This document shows positions 1 to 11,872 of a stretch of 64,000 nt of DNA, in pieces; the stretch's first letter is position 1; every line of letters begins with the position of its first letter. The stretch comes from Anisus vortex (lineage: Eukaryota; Mollusca; Gastropoda; Planorbidae), in assembly GCA_949126835.1 (NCBI GenBank), contig OX421506.1, forward strand, positions 18,638,215 to 18,702,214. Direction: 5' to 3'. Position numbers and translations under genes: made by a program. Below the pieces are notes generated by a model. That model was not told the DNA's origin and did no database searches. It was given only the letters and a program-made list of their open reading frames with translations.

Positions 1-1536
1 ATAAAAAATAAAGGTGACAAACTGTTCTGTGCATTCATTGATCTAAAAAGAGCTTTCCCGTCTATTAAAAGAAAATTACTCTGGGCGAAAATGTTAGATA
101 TAGGCATAGATGGAATTTTCCTTAAATGTATACAGGGGTTATATAGAGATATTAAATCGACAGTAAAATTAAATACAAACCTGTCACCGTTATTTAACTG
201 CGAAGCAGGACTAAGAGAGGGAGAACATCTGAGCCCTCTATTATTTTCTATGTTTATTAATGACTTAGATTCTTATTTAGAACTAAAAGGTGCAAGTAGC
301 TTAACTATCAGCAACGATAACAACGCAGATCTACTAAAAATATTCACATTATTATATGCTGACGACACAACAATCCTAGCTAAAACCGCAAAAGAATTAC
401 AGAAAAACTTAAACATTTACAGTAACTATTGCAAGGAGAACCACTTAAACATAAATGAAGATAAGACAAAAATAATGATATTCGGTAGAAAGGGGAGGGT
501 AGGAAATCAGAAATTTGTACTAAATAATAATATAATAGAAATAGTTTCTAAATTTAAATACCTGGGAATAATCTTCTCAGCTAACGGTTCTTTCTCAGAA
601 CACAGGAAATATTGTAAGATGAAAGGTACTAATGCTATGTTCAATCTTCTCAGAAAATGCCATACACTAAGCTTGCCCATAGATAGTCAAATTGATCTAT
701 TTGATCAAACAGTACTACCTATACTAACCTACGGTTGCGAACTATGGGGTATGGAAAATTGTGACATTTTAGAAAATGTTAGACTAAGATATTTTAAGAT
801 GATTTTAAAATTGAACACAAAAACACCAAATTATGTAGTCCTAGGCGAAACAGGCAAACTCTATATAAGATCATTTATTAAAAAAAGAATGTTACACTTC
901 TGGATCAAAATAGCGACCGGCAAAGAAAGCAGGATTTCTAAAATAATTTATAACATTTTACTTAAAGAGCACCTGGTTGAAAAATGCAAATGGTCCGCCA
1001 ATATAAAGTTACAATTGGAACAACTAGGATTAGGATATATTTGGTTAGAACAAGATATAATAGACACTAAACTTTCAAAATCAATAATTAACTTACGTAT
1101 AAATGATCAAAGTAAACAAGAACTTTATGAGAGTATGCAAATAAGCAATAAAGGTAAATTATATAGCGCTCTAAAATATAAATCTGACTGGGAAAATAGT
1201 CCACCCTTTTTAAATAAATTACATCTGAAAGAAGCTATCTATATACTAAAAATACGAACAAGTAACAATAATTTCCCTGTTGAACTGGGTCGCCACTCCA
1301 GAATAGATTATAATTTAAGATTATGTCCCTTTTGCTTAAAAGATATAGGAGATGGATATCACTATTTACTCCAATGTGTGCACTTCAATGCCCAACGAAA
1401 AATGTATCTAAAAAAATATTACTATAACAGACCTAATGTAGAAAAAATGTCGGAACTGCTTAATTCTAGCTCTCTAAAAGAACTTAAAAAACTAAGCATA
1501 TTTTCAAAAATATTAGTATCTGCTTTTAAAAAATGA
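1..1536 (+). CDS. non-LTR retrotransposon reverse transcriptase, C-terminal part (5' end outside window)
   Basis: The reading frame is open from base 1, so the annotated start is only the window edge; the first methionine at 91 is internal. Just before it the frame shows RT motif A (AFIDLKRAFPSI), and about residue 118 of this frame lies the catalytic YADD box (LLYADDTTILA). After the RT core come the typical LINE thumb segment (TVLPILTYGCELWG) and, near the end, a cysteine/histidine cluster (CPFCLKD then HYLLQC), as found at the C-terminus of many Jockey/CR1/I-group LINE proteins. The protein ends at a stop in 1534-1536. Its role is to copy LINE RNA into DNA at a nicked target. No frameshift is visible, so this copy may be fairly recent. 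The clade is not certain from sequence alone; the endonuclease domain would lie upstream of the window. Confidence 0.9.
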   Translation: MKNKGDKLFCAFIDLKRAFPSIKRKLLWAKMLDIGIDGIFLKCIQGLYRDIKSTVKLNTNLSPLFNCEAGLREGEHLSPLLFSMFINDLDSYLELKGASSLTISNDNNADLLKIFTLLYADDTTILAKTAKELQKNLNIYSNYCKENHLNINEDKTKIMIFGRKGRVGNQKFVLNNNIIEIVSKFKYLGIIFSANGSFSEHRKYCKMKGTNAMFNLLRKCHTLSLPIDSQIDLFDQTVLPILTYGCELWGMENCDILENVRLRYFKMILKLNTKTPNYVVLGETGKLYIRSFIKKRMLHFWIKIATGKESRISKIIYNILLKEHLVEKCKWSANIKLQLEQLGLGYIWLEQDIIDTKLSKSIINLRINDQSKQELYESMQISNKGKLYSALKYKSDWENSPPFLNKLHLKEAIYILKIRTSNNNFPVELGRHSRIDYNLRLCPFCLKDIGDGYHYLLQCVHFNAQRKMYLKKYYYNRPNVEKMSELLNSSSLKELKKLSIFSKILVSAFKK

Positions 1537-2001
1537 GAAAAAGGTTAGAAATGTTTAAGTATTTTAACTTGTTGGTTTGTCAATATGATATTGAGAGATA
1601 GTCGTAGAAGAAATGTAATATACTAAGCCGCAAGAAAAATTGTGAATGATTTCTTAAATGTTTGTTCTCACTATGTTAATGCCGTGCAGGTCTAATGAAA
1701 GTGATTTACCTGTATGTCTATGTTAGTAAATTAAGTTGTAGTTTTTTTGTTTTTTTTCTTTGTTAGTTTTTTCCCCCAAAAAATTGTGTTATAAACTAAA
1801 TTATCCCCCCTGAATTTTCTTTTAGGATACCTTTAATTAATAAATTTTTTATTACTTTCATTTTATTACTAATATTGGTTTTACTATTATTGTTCAATTT
1901 ATTATTCACAAATGCTATAATTTTCTTATGTTTTTGACTATGCCTTTATTGTACCTATGTACTATGTGGCAAATAAAATATTGTTCATTGTTCATTATTG
2001 T
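1537..2001 (+). mobile_element. LINE 3' untranslated region and repeated tail
   Basis: This AT-rich stretch follows the RT stop. It ends in a short repeat of the 7-mer ATTGTTC (about 1979-1998) rather than in poly(A). The last 65-70 bases recur at 31431-31498, which marks this point as the 3' end of the LINE. Confidence 0.75.
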
Positions 2002-2415
2002 TGTTGTCGCCAGGGAACTGTACGGCACTGACCCAGGCGTTGTCAACTTTGAGTGTGTGTGTGCGCGCTGTCCCGTTCCACTTTAATTTCGGGTCTTGTG
2101 TTGTGACACTTTTAGAAGCCGGCCACTTGACACAACTGTGGAACCGTTACTGAATTTTTGTACTGGACACCATGGCGATACGTCTTTATTAAACAAATTA
2201 TAAAATTCCACATAAACTATAACACTCAAAGTTATTGCAAGTAAAGTTTACTATTTAGGATACTTTTTAGACCTTACAAATTCTAAGCGTTAGTTATTTT
2301 GGTTTATTTTTTCAGAAGTTTATCTTTTATGAGTTCATTCGTTCATAAGTTCAAATTTCAAGGTCGCTAAAAATAAATTAAATAGTCTTCTCTACGGTTT
2401 TCTTGTCTGATTATA
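2002..2415. other. no recognised feature
   Basis: Flank of the LINE insertion. I see no open frame, RNA gene or repeat here. Confidence 0.5.
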
Positions 2416-2832
2416 TTGATACTGCCATTTCCCCTCTTACTCTCCGCCTACCCTCATTCTTGTTCGCTCTCTCTGTCATTCTTCCTCTTTGTCTGTCCCT
2501 ATCCCTATTCTTGTTCTTGTTCTAGATCTCTTTCTCTTTCTTCCCCTCTCTTTCTTATTCTCTCTCTCTCTCTCTCTCTCTCCCTCTCTTGCTCACTTTC
2601 CCTGCGCTAAATAGTTCTTGCTTTCTCTGAATTTCTTTCTCTCTTTCCCGCTCTTTCTTGCTTTTTTCTGTCTTTTTTCTCGTTTCTTCCCTCTCTTTCT
2701 CTCTTTCTCTCTTTCTCTTTCTTTCTCTCTCTTTCTCTCTTGCGCTTTTATTCTCTTCTGGTTGATCTCTCTTCCAATCTCCATCCCTCTCTTTCTTTCT
2801 ATCTTTTATTCCTCCTTTCTTTCCCTTTCTCG
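2416..2832. repeat. pyrimidine-rich (CT)n tract
   Basis: About 400 bases made mostly of CT, CTTT and CCCT runs, with pure (CT)n near 2562-2590. Open frames on both strands are Leu/Ser-rich or Arg/Glu/Lys-rich by-products of the repeat. Confidence 0.85.
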
Positions 2833-4204
2833 TTACTAGTCAGTCTGTTATTTTACGCTTTAATAAGTTGCCCTCGTATTTAATAATGGAGTTTAAGGTA
2901 ACCAATTCGCAATCTATATCGGAAACACGGTCTTCAAACAAAACAAAAACAATTTAAAAAAAAGAAAATAATATTTTAAAATTCAATATATTATATTGAA
3001 ATTCATTTATAACAAGTGTTACCACAAAAATCATTAAAAATAGATTTGTTGTGTCACATCTGATGTATTCTGAGCTTAAATTACAATCAAGGACTAATAG
3101 CGAAAGAGAATTCGGTTTAATGATATTGCGTGGGATGGACATTGTCCACGCGTAGGCACTATCCCTGCAACGATTGTGGACCATAACATTAAACAATTTG
3201 AAACAATCAAATACACACACACGTAGAGTTGAACTATACACCTTTCAAGTGAAAATCGAGTCCTCTACCAACAAGCCATCTCCCATGGGCATTCATTACA
3301 TTAACTTTAGTCAATTGATTTGTCTGACAAATTAATGAACTCATTGCGCGAATGATGGAAATAAGATAAAGACAACTCTAGTGTGATGACAATGACAAAA
3401 CACATGTTAAACAACACTGCCGTTAATTGCAAATCAATGATTGAAGTAATTTAATATAGTGTTGTTGTTGTTTTTTCTACTCATCTGACTTGTGAATAGA
3501 TAGTCAATGAAATAAATGAGCTAGAAATTTGAAGACCAGTTCAATCCATGCAATAGCATGTTTGAGAACTGTTGCTCAGAAGCTGTTTTGTCTTTGACTT
3601 CCGGTTCCGCATAAGGGCGTTAGTGTTATGGATATAATATAGAAAATGGGCGAGTCTTTAATGATCTTACACTTAACCTGGGCCACTGATGTTTACGAAA
3701 GTGAAGAAAAACAAGTATCTATCATTCAGGCTACAGCTCGAGTCAGCATATTCTCTCACCACAGCATACAGCAAGATTACGTGGCCAACACGTTGCCTTG
3801 ACCTGTTCATACTAGTCTCTGTCAAATAAATTTTAATGTCTTGATATACACTTTCAGACCGAACGAGTATGTGAAATTTAAGTTTTAGAGGCCTGCATAT
3901 GGAGTGTCGAGATTATTTCTGAACGAGCAAGGGCTGACGGGGTAGGTCGGTGGTGCACTGAAAGTGTTAAAAAAATCTGGGGGGGGCAAGGTGTTTAGCT
4001 TTAATTAAATCGAGACTCTGGCTGAAGATCTCTGAACGTCTGGCTTACCCCTGATAACTGAAAATGTATATTGTTGTCAATTAAAAAGGGACATAACACT
4101 GAGGGTCAGACACTCTTCATCCCTCGACAAAAGGTTCGTGTTTTGTAGCATTATAAATAGAACGCACACTTGTAATTCATAAGTGTTTATTTTACTGTGT
4201 ATAT
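2833..4204. other. no recognised feature
   Basis: AT-rich sequence without a convincing coding frame. It has short homopolymers, including a G7 run near 3980. I see nothing I can name. Confidence 0.5.
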
Positions 4205-4430
4205 ATACAAACGGCCGTTTACCAGTTTCTGCATACTACATACTAGGAGATTGTGTGGCGAGCACATTGCCAAGCCGACTTTACTGTACCCCTCAACGAT
4301 TTTCAGATACCCATGAGAGCTGGGTAGACTCAGGGAGACCCTCAAGACTCGGGAATAAATCCTCCTGGCCTTCACCCGAATACCAACCCAGGACCTTTGG
4401 TATGCAAGCTGAACGCTTCATCGTCGATGT
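4205..4430 (-). mobile_element. tRNA-derived SINE copy
   Basis: Carries the shared SINE body in order: the GTGTGG..GAGCACA..GCCAAGCCG block, the AGAGCTGGGTAGACTCAGG block, and a head with a degenerate inverted B box (near 4376-4400, ACCCAGGACC nearby). It is diverged and lacks a clear tail. Confidence 0.6.
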
Positions 4431-5234
4431 AATATGTGACTTTTCTGTCTTAATTACTACACACGAACCGTCATACGTGTGGCATCACTTTGTGAATTTT
4501 AGCAATATTTACTAGCGTAAATTTGTGAACGCGTTGTTTTACTAACCTTACCATTATTTTTTAACTGTGTTGTGTGTCAGCTTGTAAGGTTTTCACTATG
4601 TGTAACATACGCCTATCATAGTTTATACATCTACATAATTTGTAGAATCCCTCGAGTAACAGGTGTTTTTTTATAACGTGGAAAGCAGCCAGAGTAACAA
4701 ACTACATTGAAGTAGTATAGATAGAAATTCACCCAACACCTGAATACCAATACCTTGAAATCGCTTAGTCGGTGTTTAATGGAGGTATCGGACATTGCCA
4801 CTACGGTAGGAGAAAGGCTTTGATTACCTTCCAATCTTACTGACCAAAGGAAAACATCCACACTGTGACGTCAATACCGGGAAAACCCAATTTTGCTTTG
4901 TTATACAATACGTAAAGCGATAAAATGGATTTTGAAAAAAAAAACATGGTCTAGTTAGTGTTTGAGAATCAATTTATGACTTCATTCGTTCAAATTAAAA
5001 ATTGATCTTTAAATTCTTTCCTACGTAAAATTTTATATTGTAGTAGGCTACTTGGTGGAATAAATTACCTTGCAACAAAAGCTATAATCGCTTTCATAGT
5101 CGGGTATTCGCTTTAGAATTAGTATTTCCGATCCTCGTTTACATCCTTACATATAACAAGACAATTTATAATAAAAAAAACTCTATGACTGTGGAACTTA
5201 ATGCTCTTTTCTCGGAGAAAAGACCAATGGATTG

Positions 5235-5236
<2 letters not shown>
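4431..5236. other. no recognised feature
   Basis: AT-rich spacer. An open frame on the minus strand (4631-4861) has no recognisable domain and I do not call it. Confidence 0.5.

Positions 5237-5293
<57 letters not shown>
5237..5293. repeat. (TG)n microsatellite
   Basis: About 28 uninterrupted TG dinucleotides. Confidence 0.95.
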
Positions 5294-5295
<2 letters not shown>

Positions 5296-5449
5296 GGGTA
5301 GGGGCGTACAATTAGAACTGCTAAACTGAGTTCAAATTTCTTTAGTTGCTTCCCCTGATTTCAAAACCTGAAGACACCATGTATCAGAAACAGTGCTGTG
5401 AGAGATAAAGCCATTAATTTACAATACATACACACACGAAAGTCTTTAC

Positions 5450-5668
5450 CTTTATGCGTCCTAGACTGAGCAACTTCCTTAAAAATCCAGTTTTCTTTTG
5501 GCTGTCAGTGGCAGTAGAGTTATTGACAGAAGTGTTCTTCTTCTCCTTGTTCTTTTTCTTCCCCGTGCTGCTGTCGTTAATTTTGCTGCTGTTCACAGCA
5601 CCGTGGTTGCCGTTACCTGCTTTGGTGGCTTTCTTCTTCTTGGACGAGCAGGTACAGCATAATTCCAT
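5450..5668 (-). CDS. candidate first coding exon, basic Ser/Asn/Lys-rich protein with Cys-rich N-terminus
   Basis: Reading the minus strand from 5668, the frame encodes 73 residues and ends exactly in phase 0 at a strong splice-donor match (AAAG then GTAAAG, GT at 5449-5448). The ATG has A at -3 and G at +4, a good animal start context. The product starts MELCCTCSSKKKK: paired cysteines followed by lysines, as in N-terminally palmitoylated membrane-anchored proteins. It continues low-complexity and Lys/Ser/Asn-rich, with a basic amphipathic end (GFLRKLLSLGRIK). The stretch is more GC-rich than its surroundings. No following exon or homologue is identified, so function is unknown. It could be a chance frame, but phase, start context and donor agree. 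Confidence 0.4.
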
Positions 5669-5865
5669 ACTAGAATTTTATGAAACACCGTGAGCGCCAG
5701 AATATTAGAATTGTGTGTGTGGTTATCCGCTATTTTTTTTTCTACTTCAGCACCGTCTCTTTAACGAATTCCGGAGGAACGATTTTGGAGCTCAGCACCT
5801 TTAATTGGCACCAGCTGAATGAACAATAGCTGAACCTAGCACAGCTACGTAGACATATACAAAAT

Positions 5866-5919
5866 ATGAAGCTTTTTGCAGCACTTGTCTTCACTACGTT
5901 TGTCGCCGTTGTTGGGTGA
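5866..5919 (+). other. short signal-peptide-like open frame
   Basis: ATG with A at -3, then 17 residues (MKLFAALVFTTFVAVVG) that look like a secretion signal: one basic residue, a hydrophobic core and small residues at the end. A stop follows. The G/GTGAAC at 5915-5921 could be a weak splice donor. No downstream exon was found, so this may be chance. Confidence 0.15.
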
Positions 5920-8900
5920 ACAATAGAACAACTTAGCACGGTAGCGTATAGGCTTTAGATATTAAATGACAATCGCTGAGCTTAGCACCGCTGCATTAGT
6001 ACCAGCTCCAATAAAACATTTTAGATTTCCCACACTTGTTTAATATAAGCCAACGGAATATATATATAAAACGTATACACTAGAATTATGACATAACGAT
6101 AGAATGTTGCTTGAAGTGAAAGGAATAGATATTCTAGCAAAACACTCTTTAAAAATAACTGTACACTTTGTTGAAGAAAATAGCACTTGTTTATAATAAG
6201 TGTATTGCAATATAGGAATGCTATAATTTATTGATTCGTGACTTGTTTTAAAGAATGGAATCCAGCATAACCTTTACAAGACGAGTACACTTGCACTAAC
6301 TATAGTGTGCTTTTGTACGATAGCTTACACACGTTCACAAAAAACTAGATACGTTAGATACAGAACGAAACTTGTGAGAATTGTTGCATATATATGAAAT
6401 GTTTACTACAAAAAAAGTTGCAACAGGTTGTTGACGGAATAAATATATTTCTGGAACATCAAAATTATGACTTTGAGGTAGAAAACTGGAATCCAAAGTA
6501 CTGAGGTATAAGCTGATATTATAATTATCATTATTTGCACAAAAGCTTTGGTATCAACATACTATAATGCTTAAATCCACAACAAGATGAATAAAGAATT
6601 CTCATATAAACTCAACGATTTAAATTTTTCTCAATTTTTTGCTTAGAATACGAATTTCGAAAAAATAACTTTCCTGAGAATTTGAAGGCAGCAATTCGAA
6701 ATGATAGAACTCTATCCCAGATGAAAAGAAGTGTTTATCCACAGTTTTATGGATAAAATCAGTGGATATAACGGTTTGAAGTATACCTTTCACTTCAGAA
6801 TGAAATCATAACATAACACTTCTTTTCAAATCGAAAGTTGGGACAGTTTCTTCAAAATGTTGACTTTTTCGGCCTTCAACGATGCGTTCCAATTTTGTAG
6901 CTTTTTATTTGACTTAGAAAGATAGATCTATATTTTCTAAATGTATCTTTTATTTAACTCGTTTGTTTATATATGAGTTTAGTTAATCCGTTGAATTAAT
7001 AACAATAAACACTGTTAATCTCATATAGAGCAACAACACAATTCAACGAATTATGCACACCTTTTATATTTGGCAACACATGTTGTCCTTTTGCAAATGT
7101 TAGTCACATCTCCTCCGTTTTTGAGTTAAAGGCACAGCGGTTTCTCTTGTTATTTTTTTGTTGTTGTTCCGCTTCGCCTTGCACGCATGCGCGATTATTG
7201 AAATGGTTTAATTAATCCCACATTGTTGTAGTTCAGGTCAGATATTATGCGGGTTGTATTGTTGCGCATTAGCGCCTTCTCCATCTTGATTAACCTATAT
7301 GCACATATAAGGAATTGAACACGCTGATTACGACACATTCCAAAAAAAAAACACACACAACAACGAATCATAAAAACTTCACGTTGGGCATACCACGTCG
7401 TAACCACGGTGAAAAAATGTGGAAACTACGAAAAAACGTGGAGATCACGTTATTTCCCCATCGATACGAGTTGGTGTGTTCAATTGGTTATTTTTGTATC
7501 CGTAACGTTAATATTTATATAAATGTTAATTTATAAAAACCGATGCCATTAATTTGCGAGGCTCGAGAAGGCATTTTAAGCATACATTTTGCTTTTGGTG
7601 AAAGGCTAAAATTTCTTTTCAATTGAAAAGTTCAAATTATGTTGTTGTTTTTTTATATACCTATTAATGTGTTATTTTTTTAAAACCTCAAATAAACTTA
7701 CTATTATTATAAAAAAATAATGCATGAAATCTTTTAGAAGTACAATTAATGTCTCTTTTCAAATTCCACTTTGTATTAGCTATTAAAATTTCAATATAAA
7801 TCTATGTTTTTTCCTTTTGAAAAGTCTGACTTACATACAATGTAATTCTCCTACTCTAACTGTAAAAAAAAATATATGCTCTTAAATGACTCCATGTATT
7901 TATAACCGTAGGCCTATTTATACATTATTTGAACGGAGTCAGGGGTTAATGTTTTATGGTAGTTGTCATGGGTTAAGGTAGAAGTTAAGTACATTATTTT
8001 GATTTTAAAAGTTGACACTGGCGCACACACACACACAAAAAACCCACGTGAGAAAAGAACCAAGAACTCCAAGGCAAAAAACAAACAATAAGTAACTCAT
8101 AGATTTCCATGGAGCAGCAGTGGTGGGACTTGTGGGGGTTTTCAATACAGCGTATAGGCTCAATCCAAAAAAAAACACTTGTTTGCGAATTTCGAGAACC
8201 GCTTATCGACCGACAGGCTTGGGAGAAAGTGAAAATTGCCACGGCATTGTTTTAACCGGGGCTGACGTGAGTGCTGTCACAGCGGTTCTCTAACACCGTG
8301 AACTGTACTCTCTTCTTATAAAGGCAATTTTTTATACTCAATAGCATTGGAGGCATGTTGTGATTGACCGAAAGGTGCGACGAGGGCTTAAAAGGTTAGA
8401 GACCTCTGGTGAGGGCTACAAGTGGGAAAATGTATTCGTTTTCGAAATTTGTTTTATTATAATGACATGTTGAAAGAAATAATTCAATCACGTAGACGTA
8501 AGGTTGTTGTTGATGTTTTATTTTTGTGCTGACATTCTAACGGTTTAGTGCGACAGTTCGTTTACTCTTTAGACATCTGGAATGTGTGTGTGTTTAGCTG
8601 TGTGCTCGTGTCCGTTTGGGTGTTTTTTTTTAATATGTGAAAGTATGTGTAGACCCAGGAACAGCCAAGGTTCACTTTTCTTTTCAGTAGTTCAATATTC
8701 ACACACACAAGACGACAAAAGGGGAACACGGAAAAAGCTTACAAAATCGATTTATAAATTATTTAAAATTAAGGAGAAATCACTTAAGTTTCTATAAGGA
8801 GCTAAGCGGGAAATACGCATGTTTGTCAGTGAGCCAATTTCAATAAGAATTAAAAAATAAAATGAATCCCACAAGGATTTAAAACTTCGCAACTTTATTT

Positions 8901-9291
8901 GTAATGAAACAAATATATTTTTTGTTTTTTTGTTAATTGGAGTGGGGATATGTGATGAAAATGTGGCAGATTGTGTTGGCAAATGAAACATGTTTAGATT
9001 TCAAGTTTAATCCTTTTTTAAAAAAATCTGTTATAAATTAAGTAGAGATTGTCAACAACTTTATCAATGGGGATTTATAAGAACAAGATTATTGGACAAT
9101 TTAATCAATCCAACGATGCACTGTTATTGGTACTTAAAGCAAATAGAAAGAAATAGAATATAAGATCTTCAGCTAATTCTGTGCAAGCATGCTGTCGATA
9201 GCTTTTTGATCAATACAAAAATATAAGAAACATGTCGTCTTTGACAACGTCAGCCCATGCAGTCTTTATTGTACTGTAGGAATCTTGATCG
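5920..9291. other. long stretch without recognised genes
   Basis: AT-rich intergenic or intronic sequence. I found no coding frame above background, no RNA gene and no clear transposon ends. Short simple runs occur. Confidence 0.5.
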
Positions 9292-9299
9292 ACTAGTAA

Positions 9300-9507
9300 C
9301 AGGGCTCGGCAACTTTCGTGTATTAGTGTGCCAAAGCAGGATTTCTAAATCATTCAGCGCGCCAACAGCCTAAAAGTCATCCTGCTCTAGCACTCAATGT
9401 CTTGTAGAAGTGACTTGATTTTCCCTCTTTCGGGTGTCTTCCGCGTGCCATTGAAAATAACTCTGCGTGCCAAGTCTGACACGCGTGTCGTAGGTTGCCG
9501 ATCCCTA
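9300..9507 (+). mobile_element. short hAT-like MITE (CAGGGNTCGGCAAC family), copy 1
   Basis: 208-bp element with inverted ends CAGGGCTCGGCAAC and GTTGCCGATCCCTA. It is flanked by an exact 8-bp duplication ACTAGTAA (9292-9299 and 9508-9515), as for hAT transposases. It is too short to encode a protein. Confidence 0.88.
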
Positions 9508-9860
9508 ACTAGTAAATGCCTATTACCGTTAGGTGTTATGAGAACTCTGCATTGTTATGGAAAGGCAATGTTTACTTATATTTACCGAAGTAAGATCATG
9601 TTTACGTCCCAATTACTCGGCAGATAACTCCAAATGAAACAGTGATAGTGTCAAGTTCCATTGGTACAATAACTTTCGTTTTAAATCATACGACATGTTA
9701 ACTTCACAAAAACTTTGTGACTCGATCAACCGGGAAACTAGATGTCCGTAAAACTAACTGACCTACTTCCAGTCATCCTATCGAACCAAAAACGTGACAC
9801 AAAGACTATAAACACATGACATCACACGCAATGTAATTAGCGTTCACATTTCTTTAAACT

Positions 9861-10054
9861 AGGGATCGACAACCTATGTCACGAGCGCCAAACTTGGCAC
9901 GCAGAGTTAATTTCAATGACACGCGAAGACCACCAAAATGGCAATATAAGTCTCTTCAACGCGAAAAGAGTAATAGGACTTTAATTCGTTGGCACAATGA
10001 ATGTTTTAAAAATGCTTCTTTGGCCCGCTATTATCAAAAGGTTGCCGACCCCTG
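9861..10054 (-). mobile_element. short hAT-like MITE, copy 2
   Basis: Same family as the copy at 9300 but inverted: it starts TAGGGATCGACAACC and ends GGTTGCCGACCCCTG. The flanks CTTTAAAC and CTCTAAAT agree at 6 of 8 bases, consistent with a decayed target duplication. Confidence 0.75.
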
Positions 10055-11193
10055 CTCTAAATACCCCACCAAAATTGTTTAATTTAGATAAAAAATATAT
10101 GGAGCTACACCTATTGCCATTGTGTGGCCGGAACAATATACAGCAGTCTTTCCTAAAATGGTGTCAATACCCCCCTCAAAACATAACTTTTTCAAGTATC
10201 CATAACATTTCAAGTATGTCTTTAATTTAACGGTGTCTATCATGTCTCAAACGTGTCCCTATTTCAGCTCATCTCTGATTGGCACAAGACCTCGTGAAAC
10301 ATATCGTAACAAGTAGCTAATAAGAAAATCTTTTAGAATGTGTGACTAAGTCGTGAGTCGTGAACTAAAAAGTGCTCTATTAATAGTCCTTCACCAAGTT
10401 GGTAATCAGTATTGTTTTAAGTGAGTCGTGCAACAAGCTCCTAATAGGCGTGGAATAAATGACTAAGCTGGAGGTACTCGGTGTTCGAACCAGTATGAAG
10501 CTCATAATTATCTCACACGGTCTTGCATTTTTTTTTGTTTTCCAAACAATAAACTAGGTCACGCAAGAAGTAGGCCTGCACGCGAAAGCTGGACACAAGC
10601 AGACGTTTAGTGGAGCATGTGGTGGGAACAACATCAACAACACGCCAACAAAAGGCTTTTTGACAGACTTTAAATTTAAACCTTTCAAACAGTCGCCCAA
10701 CGCTAGGCCACCGCCTAATAGATTACCTCTGTGAAACAGTTGAGATACACTGGTATAAGCTAAAAAGAAAAATCTAATTATTTAATCATGCTCGCTGGCC
10801 AAGCCTTACTTTACATAGTCGTACTAAGAAGTTACAGTGGTTCAGACTGATATATCGGATAGTTTTACATGCGGTCCCTTTTGTTTGGCGTTATAGATAA
10901 TTATGCTATCTCTGCCCTGTTGATGTGTGTGAGTGTGTGTGTGTGTGTGTAATCACCAATTAGATAAATATAGAATTACCCCACTGGTGCCAAACCTGGA
11001 ATCGTGGAATTAGTGCCTGGGAAAAGGGGGGGGGGGCCTTGGGACCTTTGACAAAAAGCCTTTTATCGGTATCAGAACACAATATAAAACATTCAAAGAT
11101 ATCTTTAAGTCTTCGTAATGCTAGTACCTGGCTAATGAAATTTACATTAAGTAGTTGTATAACAAGTTCGCCACTGTGTGATATATGAGACAT
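10055..11193. other. no recognised feature apart from a TG run
   Basis: Includes a (GT)n stretch at about 10926-10950 and a G9 run near 11028. Otherwise nothing is recognisable. Confidence 0.5.
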
Positions 11194-11405
11194 GTTGGTA
11201 GAGCCGCCAGCGCGATCGGATAGCCGTACCGAAGGTCCCGGTTTGGAATCCCTGTTAAAGCGAGTCGTTGTTGTTTTTTTTTTTTTTTTTTGTTCAAGTT
11301 TGCAGTGTCAATAAATATACCTTCATCTGATAGATACTTGGGGGAAATTAAAGGCGATGTGGTATTGTACTGGCTACACATCCCCTTGTACGCCATGGCC
11401 GCGGA
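11194..11405 (+). mobile_element. tRNA-derived SINE copy, internally shortened
   Basis: Plus-strand orientation. A tRNA-like head (GGTAGAGCCGCC, then GGTTTGGAATCCC as a degenerate B box) is followed by the conserved body end (GTACTGGCTACACATCCCC, then GCCATGGCC). A T16 run interrupts the middle. Confidence 0.6.
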
Positions 11406-11872
11406 AATAATTTAAGAACGCTGTTTTATTCGCCCCAATGGACCAATGTGATATGAAATAGACACTTTAGTTCCTAATGGATATATTTCATCCTTGACAT
11501 GAGTACAGCTATGAAATAGAGGCTAAGGCAAAAAAAAAGACAAAAGAATCAAATTTTCATATTCAGGCAAAATCACAGAAATATTCTGTTGTTGTTATGC
11601 TGTTGTTTTTTTAACATAAAAGGTTCACGCGATATTTCAGACGACTGACACAGAAGCCAAAAGAAGGTCCCCCCTCTCCAGTATGGACCATGCCCAGACC
11701 TGTCACTGGTGCTGGAACAAGTAGGAATTAGCTCTGGTCAGACAAGAACTAATGACAAGGAGAAATCTTACAATTACACAGATTCTGGCATAGTCTAAAG
11801 AATTCTGGATCAGCTCATTGTAGGAAAAAAAAGGAGAAATTCTTTAAAATCCTAACAATACTTTATAGGAAA
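11406..11872. other. no recognised feature
   Basis: Nothing recognisable. The stretch at 11640-11780 is less AT-rich and might be a decayed LINE tail, but I could not support that. Confidence 0.4.

Noticed and set aside
2416..2839. Leu/Ser-rich and Arg/Glu-rich frames
   Set aside because: By-products of the CT tract.
11640..11800. LINE zinc-finger tail
   Set aside because: Cys and His residues appear, but no ordered motif or second copy supports it.
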